Of a stretch of 64,000 bases of DNA, positions 1 through 7,445 are shown piece by piece (within the stretch, counting starts at the first letter, position 1; each line of letters starts with the position of its first letter). Source of the DNA: Arachidicoccus soli (GTDB lineage Bacteria; Bacteroidota; Bacteroidia; Chitinophagales; Chitinophagaceae); contig NZ_CP032489.1 of the NCBI RefSeq assembly GCF_003600625.1, positions 3,348,001 to 3,412,000 of the forward strand. Direction: 5' to 3'. Made by a program: the position numbers and the translations under genes. Under the pieces are notes generated by a model. It saw only the letters and a list, made by a program, of their open reading frames with translations, searched no databases and was not told where the DNA came from.

Positions 1-588
1 AAGTTGCATATCACCGGAATATCATCTGCAAAAAGTGTTAGTTTAATTGCAAAGGCAAAAGCAGAAGGTTTACAAATTACTTGTAGTGTTACGCCTTACC
101 ATTTATTATTTACTGACGAAGATTTACAATCTTACGATACCAATTTAAAACTCAACCCTCCTTTACGCACTAAGGCAGATCGTGCTGCTTTGAGAAAAGG
201 CGTTTTAGATGGAACTATCGATCTGATTGCTTCTCATCATTTCCCGCAACACAGCGACGATAAAGATAAAGAGTTTGAATATGCCAAAAATGGCATGATT
301 GGTTTACAGACAGCTTATGCAGTTGTTCAGGAAGCATTACCAGAATTAAGCACTGAAAAAATAGTTGACTTATTCTCTTTTAATGCAACTAAAATATTTA
401 AAATAAATAGCCCTAAGATTTCTGAAGGCATGGAAGCTAATCTTACTATTTTTAATCCGAAAGGAAAAACTCTCCTTACCAGAGAAAATAACAAAAGCAG
501 GTCTAATAACACGCCACTTTTTAATACCACATTAAAAGGAAAAGTAATGGCGACAATCGCGAGAAACAAAATTTTTATTAACGAATAA
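1..588 (+). CDS. pyrC: Dihydroorotase family protein, C-terminal part (5' cut by window edge)
   Basis: This is the C-terminal ~195 residues of a class I dihydroorotase-like amidohydrolase; the reading frame is already open at base 1. Dihydroorotase makes dihydroorotate from carbamoyl-aspartate in cytosolic pyrimidine synthesis. The conserved LNPPLR block and the EFEYAKNGMIGLQT block are present, and the end (GKVMATIARNKIFINE) is the usual final strand. The block that normally reads as an Asp-His-Ala-Pro-His type motif reads IASHHFPQHSDD here, so the usual catalytic Asp is His. The protein may be a divergent Bacteroidota PyrC or a non-catalytic homologue. The DUF4199 gene starts 12 bases downstream, so the two are probably co-transcribed. 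The family assignment is firm; activity is uncertain. Confidence 0.85.
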   Translation, partial: KLHITGISSAKSVSLIAKAKAEGLQITCSVTPYHLLFTDEDLQSYDTNLKLNPPLRTKADRAALRKGVLDGTIDLIASHHFPQHSDDKDKEFEYAKNGMIGLQTAYAVVQEALPELSTEKIVDLFSFNATKIFKINSPKISEGMEANLTIFNPKGKTLLTRENNKSRSNNTPLFNTTLKGKVMATIARNKIFINE

Positions 589-599
589 AATATTGCAAT

Positions 600-1115
600 A
601 TGGAAAAGAAACAAAATGCAAATTTAATGGGTGCGCTTATCATTTCATTGATTATTATAGTCATTGAACTTGTACTGTATTTTACCAATCAAATGGAAAA
701 TAAGGGGCTGGGAATGATTACCTATTTGGTCTTTATTGTTGGCATTTGTATGATTTGCGTACAATATTCAAAAGAAAAAAACGGGAATGTAACTTTTGGC
801 AATTTATTTGCACAGGGCTTTAAGACATCCGCACTTGTGGCTTTGATAATGATTGTCTGGAGCGTATTGATGTTTAAAGTGCTTTTTCCTGATTTACCCG
901 ATCAACTTATGCAAGCGCAAAGAACTAAAATGTTGGAAAAGGGATTAACAGATGAACAAATGGCGCAAGGAATGACATTCGCCAAAAAATTCTTTATGAC
1001 TTTTGTTATTGGTGGTGTAATCTTAATGTATGCAATATTGGGCGCCATTGCTTCCTTACTGGGAGCAGCTATTGCAAAGAAAAATCCGAAAGCGTCCAAT
1101 CCATTTGGCGAATAA
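600..1115 (+). CDS. DUF4199 family membrane protein
   Basis: This 171-residue inner-membrane protein has four predicted membrane segments, roughly at residues 8-28, 38-56, 75-97 and 130-158. A charged stretch before the last segment contains KMLEKGLTDEQMAQGM, a typical DUF4199 feature. The C-terminus ends in a polar tail (KKNPKASNPFGE). DUF4199 proteins are common in Bacteroidota and have no established function. The gene lies 12 bases after the dihydroorotase-like gene and 16-31 bases before a GT2 glycosyltransferase, an arrangement often seen in this phylum. It may therefore work with the glycosyltransferase at the membrane; that link is inferred from position only. Confidence 0.8.
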   Translation: MEKKQNANLMGALIISLIIIVIELVLYFTNQMENKGLGMITYLVFIVGICMICVQYSKEKNGNVTFGNLFAQGFKTSALVALIMIVWSVLMFKVLFPDLPDQLMQAQRTKMLEKGLTDEQMAQGMTFAKKFFMTFVIGGVILMYAILGAIASLLGAAIAKKNPKASNPFGE

Positions 1116-1146
1116 AATATAAATATGTATAATGTATAGCTCAACG

Positions 1147-2094
1147 ATGATTAATATTTCCATTATTGTTCCCCTGTTTAATGAAGATGAATCGCTTCGT
1201 GAACTAAGTGATTGGATTACTAAAGTAATGAAAGAAAACAATTTCACCTACGAAGTGATTATGATAGACGATGGAAGTACCGATAAAAGCTGGGACGTAA
1301 TACAAGATATCGCCAAAATCAACACCAATTTCAAGGGCATAAAATTTCAACGCAACTACGGTAAATCTGCTGCATTGAATGAAGGTTTTAAAGCAGCCAT
1401 CGGAGAGGTAATTATAACAATGGATGCGGACATGCAAGATAGCCCCGACGAAGTACCGGAATTGTATAAAATGATAATGGTAGAAGGTTTTGATCTGGTA
1501 AGTGGCTGGAAGAAAAAGCGCTATGATAATAAACTAACCAAAAACCTTCCCTCGAAACTCTTTAATGCGGCAGCAAGGAGAAGCTCCGGGATAAAATTAC
1601 ATGATTTTAATTGTGGTTTAAAGGCTTATAGAAAAAAGGTGATAAAAAGTATTGAAGTATATGGTGAAATGCACCGCTATATTCCTGTTTTGGCAAAATG
1701 GGCTGGTTTTAAAAATATTGGCGAAAAAGTCGTTGAACATCGTGCTCGTAAATATGGCATTACCAAATTTGGGTGGGAACGCTTTATAAACGGATTTTTA
1801 GACCTGGGAACCATTTCCTTTATTAGTCGTTTTGGCAAAAGACCCATGCATTTTTTCGGATTATATGGTAGTCTATGTTTCTTGGTAGGTTTTATCAGCA
1901 GTATATATTTAATTGTGCTCAAACTAATACACCCAAATGTCGGCCTTACAAATAGTCCTTTATTTTTTATCGCACTAACTGCGATGGTTATAGGTATGCA
2001 ATTATTTCTAGCCGGCTTTATTGGTGAATTAATTGCAAGAAATTCCGCCGATAGAAATGTATATTTAATTGAAAAGAAACTGGGAATTGATTAA
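1147..2094 (+). CDS. GT2 glycosyltransferase with C-terminal membrane anchor (GtrB/DPM1-like)
   Basis: This family 2 glycosyltransferase probably makes a polyprenyl-phosphate-linked sugar at the cytoplasmic face of the inner membrane. It opens with INISIIVPLFNEDESL and has the nucleotide-binding DDGSTD and metal-binding DADMQD motifs of a GT-A fold. Two membrane helices follow near the C-terminus (FGLYGSLCFLVGFISSIYLIV and FFIALTAMVIGMQLFLAGFIG), as in GtrB and bacterial DPM1 homologues. An in-frame ATG at 1132 adds five residues; the start at 1147 was chosen because it puts the first beta strand at the N-terminus. The acceptor and the sugar cannot be read from the sequence. Confidence 0.85.
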   Translation: MINISIIVPLFNEDESLRELSDWITKVMKENNFTYEVIMIDDGSTDKSWDVIQDIAKINTNFKGIKFQRNYGKSAALNEGFKAAIGEVIITMDADMQDSPDEVPELYKMIMVEGFDLVSGWKKKRYDNKLTKNLPSKLFNAAARRSSGIKLHDFNCGLKAYRKKVIKSIEVYGEMHRYIPVLAKWAGFKNIGEKVVEHRARKYGITKFGWERFINGFLDLGTISFISRFGKRPMHFFGLYGSLCFLVGFISSIYLIVLKLIHPNVGLTNSPLFFIALTAMVIGMQLFLAGFIGELIARNSADRNVYLIEKKLGID

Positions 2095-2166
2095 TTTTAT
2101 TGCTAAATAATGAGTTATTGATTAAAAAATGTGTTTTTCTATAACTCACGACTTATAATATATACA

Positions 2167-3369
2167 ATGTCAACACTAAGTATTAGCAAACGTGGGTCAG
2201 AAATGCCCGAATCCCCCATTCGAAAACTTGTTCCTTATGCTGAAGCTGCCAAAGCTCGTGGCATTAAAGTACATCATCTTAACATTGGGCAGCCCGATAT
2301 TGAAACACCTCCTGCAATTTTAGATGCAGTAAAGCATATGCATTTAAAAGTACTGGAATACAGTCATAGTGCAGGCAATGAGAGTTATAGAAAAAAACTT
2401 GTTCAATATTATAAACGAAATCATATCGAGGTAAAGCCGGAAGAAATCCTTATTACGACCGGCGGCTCAGAAGCTATTCTCTTTGGGTTTATGGCATGTT
2501 TAGATCCGGGAGACGAAGTAATTATTCCCGAACCTTTTTATGCTAATTATAATGGGTTTGCCATCGAAGCCGGAGCTAAAGTTATTCCTATAACTTCTTC
2601 CATTGAGAGCGGCTTTGCCTTACCGCCGATAAAAGATTTTGAAAAGTTGATTACACCAAGAACAAAAGCAATTATTATTTGTAATCCGAATAATCCAACC
2701 GGTTACTTATATAGTCGCGAAGAGATGGAAACACTTAAAGAAATCGTTTTAAAACATAATCTGTATCTTTTCTCGGATGAAGCCTATCGTGAATTTTGTT
2801 ACGAAGGCACACATTATAGTGCCATGCTTTTGAAGGATGCAGAGGAGAACGTAGTTTTAATGGATACTATCAGTAAGCGCTATAGTGCATGTGGCGCACG
2901 TATTGGTGCATTTGTAACACATAATAAGTTGGTAATTCAAACTGCACTAAAACTAGCTCAAGCACGTTTAAGTCCTCCAGGTTTAGCCCAAATATTAGGT
3001 GAAGCAGCAACTGATTTACCTGTTGATTATTTTGATGGGACCCGAGCTGAATATAAAAAAAGAAGAGATACTTTAGTAAGTAGATTAAATGCAATGGAAG
3101 GCGTATTTTGTCCAAACCCTGGTGGTGCTTTTTATGCTATGGCAAAATTGCCCATTGATGATGCAGAAAAATTTTGTCAATGGTTATTAGAAGATTTTTC
3201 ACATAAAGATCAAACCCTCATGATGGCGCCAGCACCTGGCTTCTACGCTACAAAATATCTGGGAAAAAATGAGGTGCGCCTGGCTTATGTATTGAATGTA
3301 CAAGATATTGAGGCTGCAATGGATTGCCTTGAAGTTGCACTTAAGCAATATCCCGGCAAACAGCTTTAG
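2167..3369 (+). CDS. PLP-dependent class I aminotransferase
   Basis: This 400-residue fold-type I aminotransferase of the aspartate/aromatic type is cytosolic and transfers amino groups between amino acids and 2-oxo acids. Visible motifs are NIGQPDIETPP near residue 39, the CNPNNPTGY loop near 172, SDEAYREF with the PLP-binding Asp204, and the Schiff-base Lys237 in SKRYSACGARIG. The C-terminal substrate Arg lies in the NEVRLAYVLN region. The frame is open back to 2131, but the first 12 residues have no family equivalent, and ATG at 2167 gives the usual start (MSTLSISKRGSEMPESPIRK). The substrate is not certain from sequence; aspartate, aromatic or methionine-related activity are all possible. 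Confidence 0.88.
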   Translation: MSTLSISKRGSEMPESPIRKLVPYAEAAKARGIKVHHLNIGQPDIETPPAILDAVKHMHLKVLEYSHSAGNESYRKKLVQYYKRNHIEVKPEEILITTGGSEAILFGFMACLDPGDEVIIPEPFYANYNGFAIEAGAKVIPITSSIESGFALPPIKDFEKLITPRTKAIIICNPNNPTGYLYSREEMETLKEIVLKHNLYLFSDEAYREFCYEGTHYSAMLLKDAEENVVLMDTISKRYSACGARIGAFVTHNKLVIQTALKLAQARLSPPGLAQILGEAATDLPVDYFDGTRAEYKKRRDTLVSRLNAMEGVFCPNPGGAFYAMAKLPIDDAEKFCQWLLEDFSHKDQTLMMAPAPGFYATKYLGKNEVRLAYVLNVQDIEAAMDCLEVALKQYPGKQL

Positions 3370-3496
3370 ATACTTCTTGCTATTCCACCTACTACAAAAT
3401 CGATTTAATTTTGTGCTCAATAAGTCCTGAATAGGCGTAATAGTTCTTTAAAACAAGTTTTACATATTGTTAGTGTTTTAATAACAGTTATAACAT

Positions 3497-3504
3497 TAAC
3501 TTTG
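3497..3504 (+). promoter_or_regulatory. Bacteroidota -7 box (TAACTTTG) upstream of a short hairpin transcript
   Basis: TAACTTTG matches the Bacteroidota -7 consensus TAnnTTTG exactly. The region where a -33 TTTG box is expected is weak (TTAGTG). No gene follows on this strand, only an ~90-base stretch ending in a terminator-like hairpin. Confidence 0.5.
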
Positions 3505-3510
3505 TACCTG

Positions 3511-3602
3511 TAATAAGAATAAGACAAGAATTTAGTTTTACCTTTTTTTCATATGGCAAGCAATCGAAGACGGTCTGTGGTTTCTACCATGGACCTTTTT
3601 TA
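3511..3602 (+). ncRNA. Candidate small RNA ending in an intrinsic terminator
   Basis: Between the TAACTTTG box and a run of six T at 3596-3601 lies a possible ~90-base transcript. Its 3' end forms a stem: GGTCTGTGGT (3572-3581) pairs with ACCATGGACC (3586-3595) over 8 of 10 positions around a TTCT loop, then a T tract. A 21-codon reading frame from 3553 overlaps the hairpin but looks incidental. The neighbouring genes are the aminotransferase ending at 3369 and the convergent racemase ending at 3638. Alternatively this is simply the distant terminator of the aminotransferase. No known RNA family was recognised. Confidence 0.4.
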
Positions 3603-3637
3603 TTCAAATCCTGTTTAATAGTTTTATAATCAATGAT

Positions 3638-4720
3638 TTACAAAGCTACTCCCTCAAATCTTTTTTCGATATACTTGGAATGCATGATACGCAACACACC
3701 GAGATAGTCCATTTTAAATTCAATTAAATCACCGGTCTTAATATTTCGCGGATTCTCTCCTAAATCAATTACCATCATGTCGGAACTTACTCCAGCAATT
3801 TTCAAATCATCGTCAAAGGGAGTCAAATGATCCGATTCTATATCCAACAGTCCTAAATCGATAATGGCTCGGTGCGCATTCTCGCTCATAGCTGCCTCAT
3901 CAAATTCCAATTTTTCACCACTCAAGTTATGCCCCAATTCCCCTATTGGCACCATTGGCTTTTCGTTCATTTCTATTACTTCTGCATATAATTTAAAAAC
4001 ATCATTATGCATATTTTCATAAGCAGTATTGTTATACACATCAGTACCCAAGTATAAGGTTTCGCCTACCCTGAAATGATTGATACCATTAGGCAACAAT
4101 CCTTTGTCAATAAGTGGAATAGTGACAGAGGCTCCACCAGAAACAAAAAGAATCTTTTTATTAAACTTTGCTTCTATCAGTTCCTTATAAATACATAATT
4201 GAATCAATTTATCGTGGTTTGGCAGCACGCCATACATACAGGTAAGATTAGCACCAATGCCAATTACTTCAATATTGGGCAGCTTAAAAACATCCGAATA
4301 AAATTCGACCAAATTTTCCCGCATTACGCCTTCGCGCAGTTCACCCAGCTCAATCATAATCACCACTTTGTGTATCTTATTTGCCGATACAGCTGCTTTG
4401 GAGAGCAATTTCATTGTAGATAGCTCGGTGTTAAAACTTACGTCAGCATATTGCACAACACTTGATACAGAACGTTTAGCCGGCGGTTTTATATAGATGG
4501 TTTCTACGGAAGGGTTAATTGATTTTATCGTTCTTAAATTAGAAACTCTCGAATCACAAATCTGCTGAACGCCAAGATGAATAAGGCTTTCAAGGTATTT
4601 CCTATTTCCGCATAAGAGCTTACTGACTACCGCCCATTGGATGTGATGTCGCTTGAAAAACGCATCTAAATGAATATAATTCTCTTTTAATTTTTCTGTG
4701 TTCAGTGTAATGAATGCCAT
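3638..4720 (-). CDS. Alanine/ornithine racemase-family PLP enzyme
   Basis: This is a fold-type III PLP enzyme of the alanine/ornithine racemase family, about 360 residues. The N-terminal TIM barrel carries the PLP lysine, Lys34, in AVVSKLLCGN. The phosphate-binding region GGASVTIPL and the FRVGETLYLG motif follow, and a C-terminal beta domain includes the GELGHN stretch. These enzymes interconvert L- and D-amino acids, or lyse related substrates, in the cytosol. The frame is open to an ATG at 4774, but that would overlap the upstream GNAT gene by 47 bases; ATG at 4720 (MAFITLNTEK) leaves 7 bases and matches the family start. The two genes look like one operon. The substrate is unknown. Confidence 0.78.
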   Translation of the reverse strand: MAFITLNTEKLKENYIHLDAFFKRHHIQWAVVSKLLCGNRKYLESLIHLGVQQICDSRVSNLRTIKSINPSVETIYIKPPAKRSVSSVVQYADVSFNTELSTMKLLSKAAVSANKIHKVVIMIELGELREGVMRENLVEFYSDVFKLPNIEVIGIGANLTCMYGVLPNHDKLIQLCIYKELIEAKFNKKILFVSGGASVTIPLIDKGLLPNGINHFRVGETLYLGTDVYNNTAYENMHNDVFKLYAEVIEMNEKPMVPIGELGHNLSGEKLEFDEAAMSENAHRAIIDLGLLDIESDHLTPFDDDLKIAGVSSDMMVIDLGENPRNIKTGDLIEFKMDYLGVLRIMHSKYIEKRFEGVAL

Positions 4721-4727
4721 TCCTATT

Positions 4728-5168
4728 TTATTTATTGATAAATCGCATTTCCAAGTACTTATTAATGAACCCAAATTTTTCGTATAATTTTTTTGCAGGG
4801 TTTTGTGGTTCTACATGCAATGCAATATCACCTTTTACGCTACCCAGTATTTCTTTCATTAATTGTTTGCCAATACCTTTTCCACGGCAATTTTTATGTG
4901 TGGCAATATACACCAAGATATTTTCCGGAATATATTCTTTCATTCCGGTCTTATTGACAACCGCCGCAGCTACCAACAGATCATTATCTACTACTAAAAA
5001 TACATATCCCCCTGGAGATTCATTGCCCAAAGCGTAATCAATAGCTTTCTTTATGGCTGTTATATTATCACCGTATTCCTCTAAATGTTCAAATAGGAAA
5101 TTGGGTAATTGTTCCAAATCTTTATCGGTCACAGTTGGCTGTGAGGTGAAAGTTTTTATATCCATCAT
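4728..5168 (-). CDS. GNAT family N-acetyltransferase
   Basis: This 146-residue single-domain acetyltransferase carries the acetyl-CoA pyrophosphate loop CRGKGIGKQLM and the preceding strand ILVYIATHKN. The late LYEKFGFINKYLEMRF block is typical of the family. It is predicted to move an acetyl group from acetyl-CoA to an amine in the cytosol; the acceptor cannot be inferred. A second ATG lies one codon in (MDIK). It sits 7 bases upstream of the racemase gene on the same strand, so the pair may act on related amino acids, for instance acetylating a D-amino acid. That is inference. Confidence 0.8.
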   Translation of the reverse strand: MMDIKTFTSQPTVTDKDLEQLPNFLFEHLEEYGDNITAIKKAIDYALGNESPGGYVFLVVDNDLLVAAAVVNKTGMKEYIPENILVYIATHKNCRGKGIGKQLMKEILGSVKGDIALHVEPQNPAKKLYEKFGFINKYLEMRFINK

Positions 5169-5211
5169 AATTAAAATATATTCTCTATAAAAGAGAGATT
5201 AATGAAAATAC

Positions 5212-5276
5212 CACACTTATCGGTGATTATTACAGTAATAGCGTAATAAGTCGAAATGATTTTCAGAATAAGTGTG
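5212..5276 (-). repeat. Inverted repeat in the GNAT/racemase leader
   Basis: CACACTTAT at 5212-5220 is repeated in perfect inverted form (ATAAGTGTG) at 5268-5276, 47 bases apart, within the untranslated region between the predicted promoter near 5370 and the GNAT start at 5168. It could be an operator pair or the base of an RNA structure. No known riboswitch class was recognised. Confidence 0.35.
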
Positions 5277-5368
5277 TTAGAAAAAGGCCATTTCCTTTAT
5301 TAAAAAATGGTCGAAATCTTTCTGGCTAAATGTAATGCAATAATCAATTGCTTGAAAATCATCCGCTG

Positions 5369-5376
5369 CAAAGGTA
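5369..5376 (-). promoter_or_regulatory. -7 box (TACCTTTG) for the GNAT-racemase operon
   Basis: Read on the minus strand this is TACCTTTG, an exact TAnnTTTG match, about 200 bases upstream of the GNAT start codon. The -33 element is poor (TTGA with a spacer of about 24). It implies a leader of about 190 bases. Confidence 0.4.
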
Positions 5377-5489
5377 CGAAAATTAATTTTAAGGCTATTT
5401 TCAATAGCGGAAAGGCTATGTTTTACTAATTAAGCTCAACGAAAAGGCGCGGCAATTATTGCGGGTAAAAGGGATAACCCTGCTTTTAA

Positions 5490-5522
5490 AATAAAAAATC
5501 CGAACAAGTAATACTTGCCCGG
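5490..5522 (-). terminator. Intrinsic terminator after plsX
   Basis: On the minus strand, CCG-GG-CAAGT pairs with ACTTG-TT-CGG around a three-base loop, followed by ATTTTTTATT. It lies about 30 bases beyond the plsX stop codon, so it probably ends the yceD-rpmF-plsX transcript. Confidence 0.6.
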
Positions 5523-5550
5523 GCCCAATTAGCTGTAATAATATAGAAAT

Positions 5551-6507
5551 CTATGAAGTAAATACCCTTTTTATTTTTTCACAGAAATCAGATCCAATCA
5601 TACTTTCTGCTTGAATAATCATGTTTTTAAACGCTTTATCGTTACTAATCCCATGACCAATTATTACGGGTTTATTTATCCCTAAAACCGGCGTCCCACC
5701 ATAGTTTTCATAATGAAAGCGATGAAAGAATTCATCATTTTCCATTTGTCTAAACGCTGCAATTTCATAGATAGATTCGGCCATTTTCAGCACTACATTT
5801 CCAGTAAAGCCATCACACACTACAACATCTGCATTATCCTTAAAGAGGTCACGGCCTTCAATATTGCCACAGAAATTAATTTGCGTATTTTCTTTTAGCA
5901 AGGGGTAAGTGGCTTGACACAAAATATTGCCTTTACCTTCTTCTTCGCCGACATTCAGAAGTCCCACCCGCGCATTAGGAATATCCAAAATATTCTTTGC
6001 ATACTCGCTACCCATTAAAGCAAACTGATTCAATTGCTCCGGTTTGCAATCAGAATTCAACCCAACATCCAACAAAATCCCGGTTCCGCCATTTAATTTT
6101 GGAACAAGAGTAGGGATGGTAGGTCGGAGAACTCCTTCAACTGCTTTTATAGAATACATAGCACCTACCATCATAGCACCGGTATTACCCGCACTGATAA
6201 ATGCATCAATCTGGCCAGAAGCCAAAAGTTTAAATCCTATAGAAATAGAAGATTGTGTCTTTTCTTTTAAAGCTTTGGTAGGAGGTTCATTATAACCAAT
6301 GACATCTTCGGCGTGAATGATAGTCACTCTTTTGTCAGTAGCAATATCATAACTTTCCAGCAAAGGGGTTACCTCTGCTTCATTGCCAATACACAATACC
6401 GAACTCTGATTGGAATTATTATTGAGGTAAAGAGCCAAGCCTTTTACCGCTTCAGATGGTGCGTAATCGCCACCCATCATATCTAATCCAATGTTGATGT
6501 TGGGCAT
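5551..6507 (-). CDS. plsX: Phosphate acyltransferase PlsX
   Basis: PlsX makes acyl-phosphate from acyl-ACP for phospholipid synthesis; it is a soluble protein that associates with the membrane. The 318-residue protein starts with INIGLDMMGGDYAPSEAVKG, the diagnostic N-terminus, and contains EKTQSSISIGFKLLASGQIDAFISAGNTGAMM and the VVVCDGFTGNVVLKMAES stretch expected of the family. The length is slightly short of the usual 330-340 residues. It is the last gene of the conserved yceD-rpmF-plsX set, 61 bases after rpmF, and a terminator follows. Confidence 0.96.
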   Translation of the reverse strand: MPNINIGLDMMGGDYAPSEAVKGLALYLNNNSNQSSVLCIGNEAEVTPLLESYDIATDKRVTIIHAEDVIGYNEPPTKALKEKTQSSISIGFKLLASGQIDAFISAGNTGAMMVGAMYSIKAVEGVLRPTIPTLVPKLNGGTGILLDVGLNSDCKPEQLNQFALMGSEYAKNILDIPNARVGLLNVGEEEGKGNILCQATYPLLKENTQINFCGNIEGRDLFKDNADVVVCDGFTGNVVLKMAESIYEIAAFRQMENDEFFHRFHYENYGGTPVLGINKPVIIGHGISNDKAFKNMIIQAESMIGSDFCEKIKRVFTS

Positions 6508-6567
6508 TGTGAGTTTTTAATTGAAAAATAAATTGTTCAATAAAGAAACGAAATTGTTTTGAAAAAA

Positions 6568-6762
6568 CTAGGCTTTTAATGGCGCTTTTTCCGCAACAAG
6601 TTTTCCTTTGTAATACAATTTACCTTCGCTTACATGCGCACGATGGCGTAAGTGAGTTTCACCAGTAGTACCATCTTTACTCAATGTTACTTCTTGGGCA
6701 ACATAATGCGTTCTTCTTTTAGCACTGCGTTGTTGTGAATGTCTGCGTTTAGGATTTGGCAT
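6568..6762 (-). CDS. rpmF: 50S ribosomal protein L32
   Basis: This 64-residue basic protein of the large ribosomal subunit begins with the standard MPNPKRRHSQQRSAKRRTH. It continues with the ETHLRHRAHVSEGKLYYKGK block common in Bacteroidota L32. It contains no cysteine at all, so it is the zinc-independent form of L32. It lies between the DUF177 gene and plsX on the same strand, the widely conserved order. Confidence 0.97.
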   Translation of the reverse strand: MPNPKRRHSQQRSAKRRTHYVAQEVTLSKDGTTGETHLRHRAHVSEGKLYYKGKLVAEKAPLKA

Positions 6763-6807
6763 GACTATTTCAGTTTTTAATTGTTATCGATATTTTTTTG
6801 ACAAATT

Positions 6808-7368
6808 TTAATTCAAATCGGCTTCTTTATCCAAGTCTTTCAATCTGTCTAAATCTTTCCAAACATTATGTGTAGACGCTTGAGCATCTGCTTTCATTTG
6901 ATCCAATTTTTTCAATACTTCCGGATTACATTTCGATCCCCCTTCTTCATCCTCACCGCAATCTCTTTGTGCCGGAATACTTAAATTCACAAACTCGTAA
7001 ATCCAATCGGCAATATGTAAATGACTTTCACTATACTTAATATAATAAATATCCGGGTCCTCCTCCTGATTGTTCATTTCATCAGGGTTCTCTACCATTT
7101 TTATAACCATATTGAATTCATCCCAAAGATCTTTTATAATCGTATTGGCGCAACGATCGCAAAGTACATTTACTGTACCAGCGATATCAAATTTTAATAA
7201 GAGTAGTGAGGTGTTCTTTTCTAAAGTAAGTTTTACACTCACATCACAATTATTAAAATCTTGCTGCCCGTAATCATTAAAGAACTTGTCATTTACCTTA
7301 TAATCGAAAGTATGAACACCTGGTTTTAAGCCCACAAATGCTATTTCGTATGCTCTTTGGTTATTCAT
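6808..7368 (-). CDS. DUF177/YceD family protein
   Basis: This 186-residue cytosolic protein belongs to the YceD/DUF177 family, which is linked to 23S rRNA accumulation and is nearly always encoded next to rpmF. The signature is the CDRCANTI block near residues 91-98, followed by an acidic middle and a second Cys pair, CGEDEEGGSKC, near residues 145-155. The four cysteines could bind a metal. The C-terminus (WKDLDRLKDLDKEADLN) is charged. It is the first gene of the operon, with a well-matched promoter directly upstream. Confidence 0.85.
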   Translation of the reverse strand: MNNQRAYEIAFVGLKPGVHTFDYKVNDKFFNDYGQQDFNNCDVSVKLTLEKNTSLLLLKFDIAGTVNVLCDRCANTIIKDLWDEFNMVIKMVENPDEMNNQEEDPDIYYIKYSESHLHIADWIYEFVNLSIPAQRDCGEDEEGGSKCNPEVLKKLDQMKADAQASTHNVWKDLDRLKDLDKEADLN

Positions 7369-7387
7369 ATCCTCAAATTTAGGCGCA

Positions 7388-7419
7388 CAAAGGTAGAATT
7401 TTATATCTGAAACAACAAA
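7388..7419 (-). promoter_or_regulatory. Consensus Bacteroidota promoter for yceD-rpmF-plsX
   Basis: On the minus strand TTTG (7419-7416) is followed after 20 bases by TACCTTTG (7395-7388). Both boxes and the spacing match the TTTG-N19/21-TAnnTTTG consensus. The predicted start of transcription lies only about 12 bases before the ATG at 7368. Confidence 0.7.
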
Positions 7420-7445
7420 TATTGTTTTAATTTCCTAATTCTCAT

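Noticed and set aside
1132-1146. Upstream ATG for the GT2 gene
   Set aside because: It adds five residues before the first strand of the fold; the second ATG gives the family start.
3553-3618. 21-codon frame on the plus strand
   Set aside because: It overlaps the terminator-like hairpin, has no family pattern and no clear ribosome binding site.
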